From Sphaeroforma sirkka (taxonomy: Eukaryota; Opisthokonta; Ichthyosporea; Ichthyophonida), in contig LUCW03000308.1 of NCBI GenBank assembly GCA_001586965.3, positions 80,001 to 101,560 of the forward strand: a stretch of 21,560 bases of DNA, read 5' to 3'. The position numbers and the translations under genes are program-made. Of this stretch, positions 20,221 to 21,560 are shown piece by piece; within the stretch, counting starts at the first letter, position 1, and every line of letters begins with the position of its first letter. The notes below the pieces were generated by a model. It worked only from the letters and a program-made list of their open reading frames with translations, searched no databases and had not been told where the DNA came from.

Positions 20221-20312
20221 TCGAACTCCAACGTGAGAAGTGCTTACAAGAACATTGTAATCGAACTGCAATGTGAGAAATGTCAACGACAACGTTGTAG
20301 TCGAACTGACGA
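20185..20312 (+). repeat. Three tandem ~40-48 bp units across the stop codon
   Basis: GTGAGAA(G/A)TG starts units at 20185, 20233 and 20273, each ending with TGTA(A/G)TCGAACT. The first unit (48 bp) codes the last residues of the preceding gene model and its TAA; the other two (40 bp) lie in the 3' UTR. Duplication therefore copied the end of the coding region. Confidence 0.8.
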
Positions 20313-20382
20313 TACGTGGTCTGAAGGAAAACTCGGTTGAATTATTTAAGGATAAGAGAGAACGCAATACGGGCACCTCTTG

Positions 20383-20388
20383 AATAAA
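20383..20388 (+). terminator. Polyadenylation signal AATAAA
   Basis: This is the first AATAAA past the 20220 stop, 163 bases downstream. It supports transcription through the second ORF of the preceding locus, and so fits either the two-exon model or a long 3' UTR. Confidence 0.45.
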
Positions 20389-20619
20389 TACAAATCTAGC
20401 TCAATCTCATACAAAATTGATTTATAAATATACAAAAAATGTACAGCACAATGATATATATAAATATATATATTATCGACGTCACCGTTCTGCGACCAAA
20501 ATAAATTCTTTCTTCCCCGCATCACCTTTTTTCCAATAATATATGACTTAATTCTTCATGCTATTTACACTCAATTTTGTTCTGCTACAGTTGATACCGT
20601 GGCTCAGTTCGTGAGTCCT

Positions 20620-20970
20620 TTTTGTGCATGGCGAGGAGCGCGGCGGCTCTGTTTTTTGTGCGCGGTGGCTCTGCTATTTTGTTCCATCTGGCTCCGCGAC
20701 AGTTTTTTTTCTAGGCGGGTGGCGAGGACTCTTTTGTTGTGTTGTATTTGATGCCGCGAGTCCTTATTTTGTGTTGTGTTGTGGACTTGTGGCCTGGGGA
20801 AGGCCTAAGGGGCAAGCCGTGCTTTGTGGTCCTGGCGGGCCTGGGCCCCAATTGTTTTCTTTTTTATAAAAACAAAACAAAAAAACCAAAGGCCCAAAAC
20901 TCAAAACTGAAAACCCCCAAAAAAAGACAAATACAGAGAGCCAGAGACCAGAGACAGAATCACACAGAGA
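20620..20970. other. Strand-asymmetric block: GT-rich then AC-rich
   Basis: Positions ~20620-20865 are strongly G+T-rich with degenerate repeats such as GCGCGG(C/T)GGCTCTG and CCGCGA(C/G). Positions ~20868-20970 switch to A+C-rich sequence. An imperfect inverted repeat spans the switch (GGGCCCC...TTTTTTAT / AAAAACAAAA...GGCCC). It lies 150-500 bases before the FLAD1-like start. It could be a promoter/5' UTR element or the edge of a retroelement; no family is recognised. Confidence 0.6.
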
Positions 20971-21113
20971 CCATTGAAATCAGTCAATCATATGTTAAAA
21001 TAATGGATTCAAGTATTATATTGTAGACAATACTACGCTATTTATTGTTGTAGTACAAATAAATATATAAATGTTGCAGACAGACGAGGTGTCAGCTTAT
21101 ATATATATCTAGG

Positions 21114-21544
21114 ATGATTAAGCTTACTAGTTTGACGCGAGTTGGGTCTATCTGGAGTATCAAGATAGGGTCGAGTTTAAGGACGACAAAGTATAGCACG
21201 CCTTTTATCTATGCTGCGTCCGAACGTCAACATAAGACATACTTTCACACGCACACAAGGGCACAGGAACAAAGGCGCCATTTGCCGGGGTCTGGTGTTG
21301 AGTTGCAGAAAGGATCGAGTACAAACAAAACTAATAACACCATGAGAAAAACTGCAGGAGTGGTAATTATAGGAAATGAAATACTCTCTGGGAAGTTCAA
21401 AGATGAAAATATTTACGTGCTGGGTAAATTCTGCACGGAATCGGGATTAAGGTTGTGCAACGTTAGCATAGTTGAAGATGATTACAAAGCAATTGCGGAC
21501 GCTGTTCGTCATCAAAGCGAGAACTTTGATTTTGTATTCACAAG
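21114..21544 (+). CDS. FLAD1/CinA-type molybdopterin-binding-domain protein, first exon (partial)
   Basis: The domain (MoCF_biosynth type) is found in eukaryotic FAD synthase (FLAD1) and in bacterial CinA-like proteins. In FLAD1 it forms the N-terminal half, associated with FAD hydrolysis. From residue ~80 the sequence has TAGVVIIGNEILSG, then a DEN string, VSIVEDD and FDFVFT, all family landmarks; the expected next motif, SGG(I/V)GPTHDD, must lie in the next exon. The exon ends at 21544 in phase 2 before GTATTG. The frame is open from ATG 21114, adding 76 residues before the internal Met (M77, 21342-21344). Those residues carry five Lys/Arg, many Ser/Thr and no acidic residue before E37, as in a mitochondrial presequence. 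The IGNEILSG form also resembles standalone bacterial members, so whether a FAD synthase half follows is unknown. Confidence 0.85.
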
Positions 21545-21560
21545 GTATTGTTATTTTATA

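Noticed and set aside
1..21560. tRNA, rRNA and CRISPR signatures
   Set aside because: I looked for B-box strings (GGTTCGANTCC and its complement), rRNA-like blocks and regular repeat-spacer arrays; none was found by eye.

Overview
This window is nuclear DNA from an intron-rich eukaryote. Genes are split by introns of about 0.15 to 3 kb with GT-AG borders, AATAAA signals lie just past several stop codons, and about 3 kb in total is (TA)n-type microsatellite. The recognisable genes (ADI1, GPN2, a FLAD1/CinA-type enzyme) are conserved housekeeping genes. Two RFX-type X-box palindromes would fit an opisthokont. A unicellular holozoan such as an ichthyosporean is my guess, but the sequence does not prove it.

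Layout. (1) 263-2007, + strand: the last three exons of an unrecognised gene whose 5' end lies outside the window. (2) 2008-5950: gene-poor DNA with a 76-78 bp minisatellite, a frameshifted coding remnant, diverged AT-rich repeats and a few doubtful small ORFs. (3) 5960-6512, + strand: two phase-compatible candidate exons of an unknown gene that converges on ADI1. (4) 6596-9609, - strand: a complete four-exon acireductone dioxygenase gene (ADI1, 173 aa, methionine salvage). (5) 9610-10254: a 645 bp divergent promoter region with CCAAT and two ACGCGT boxes. (6) 10255-16245, + strand: a complete six-exon GPN-loop GTPase 2 gene (GPN2, 302 aa, RNA polymerase assembly); its first intron carries about 2.2 kb of low-complexity DNA. 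(7) 16246-18934: repeats, foldbacks and TGTCG-rich palindromes with no supported gene. (8) 18935-20220, + strand: an unrecognised gene, read either as one 307-aa ORF or as a spliced 373-aa protein. (9) 20620-20970: a strongly strand-asymmetric GT-rich to AC-rich block. (10) 21114 to the window end, + strand: the first exon of a FLAD1/CinA-type molybdopterin-binding-domain protein with a mitochondrial-like presequence.

ADI1 and GPN2 share a divergent promoter region but act in unrelated pathways, so they are neighbours rather than a functional unit. The feature most worth a second look is that local tandem duplications of about 60-80 bp have copied the 3' ends of introns in three different genes (1603-1800, 6711-6828, 14402-14522), placing decoy acceptors or branch points upstream of the real ones. 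I found no tRNA, rRNA, CRISPR array or intact transposon.
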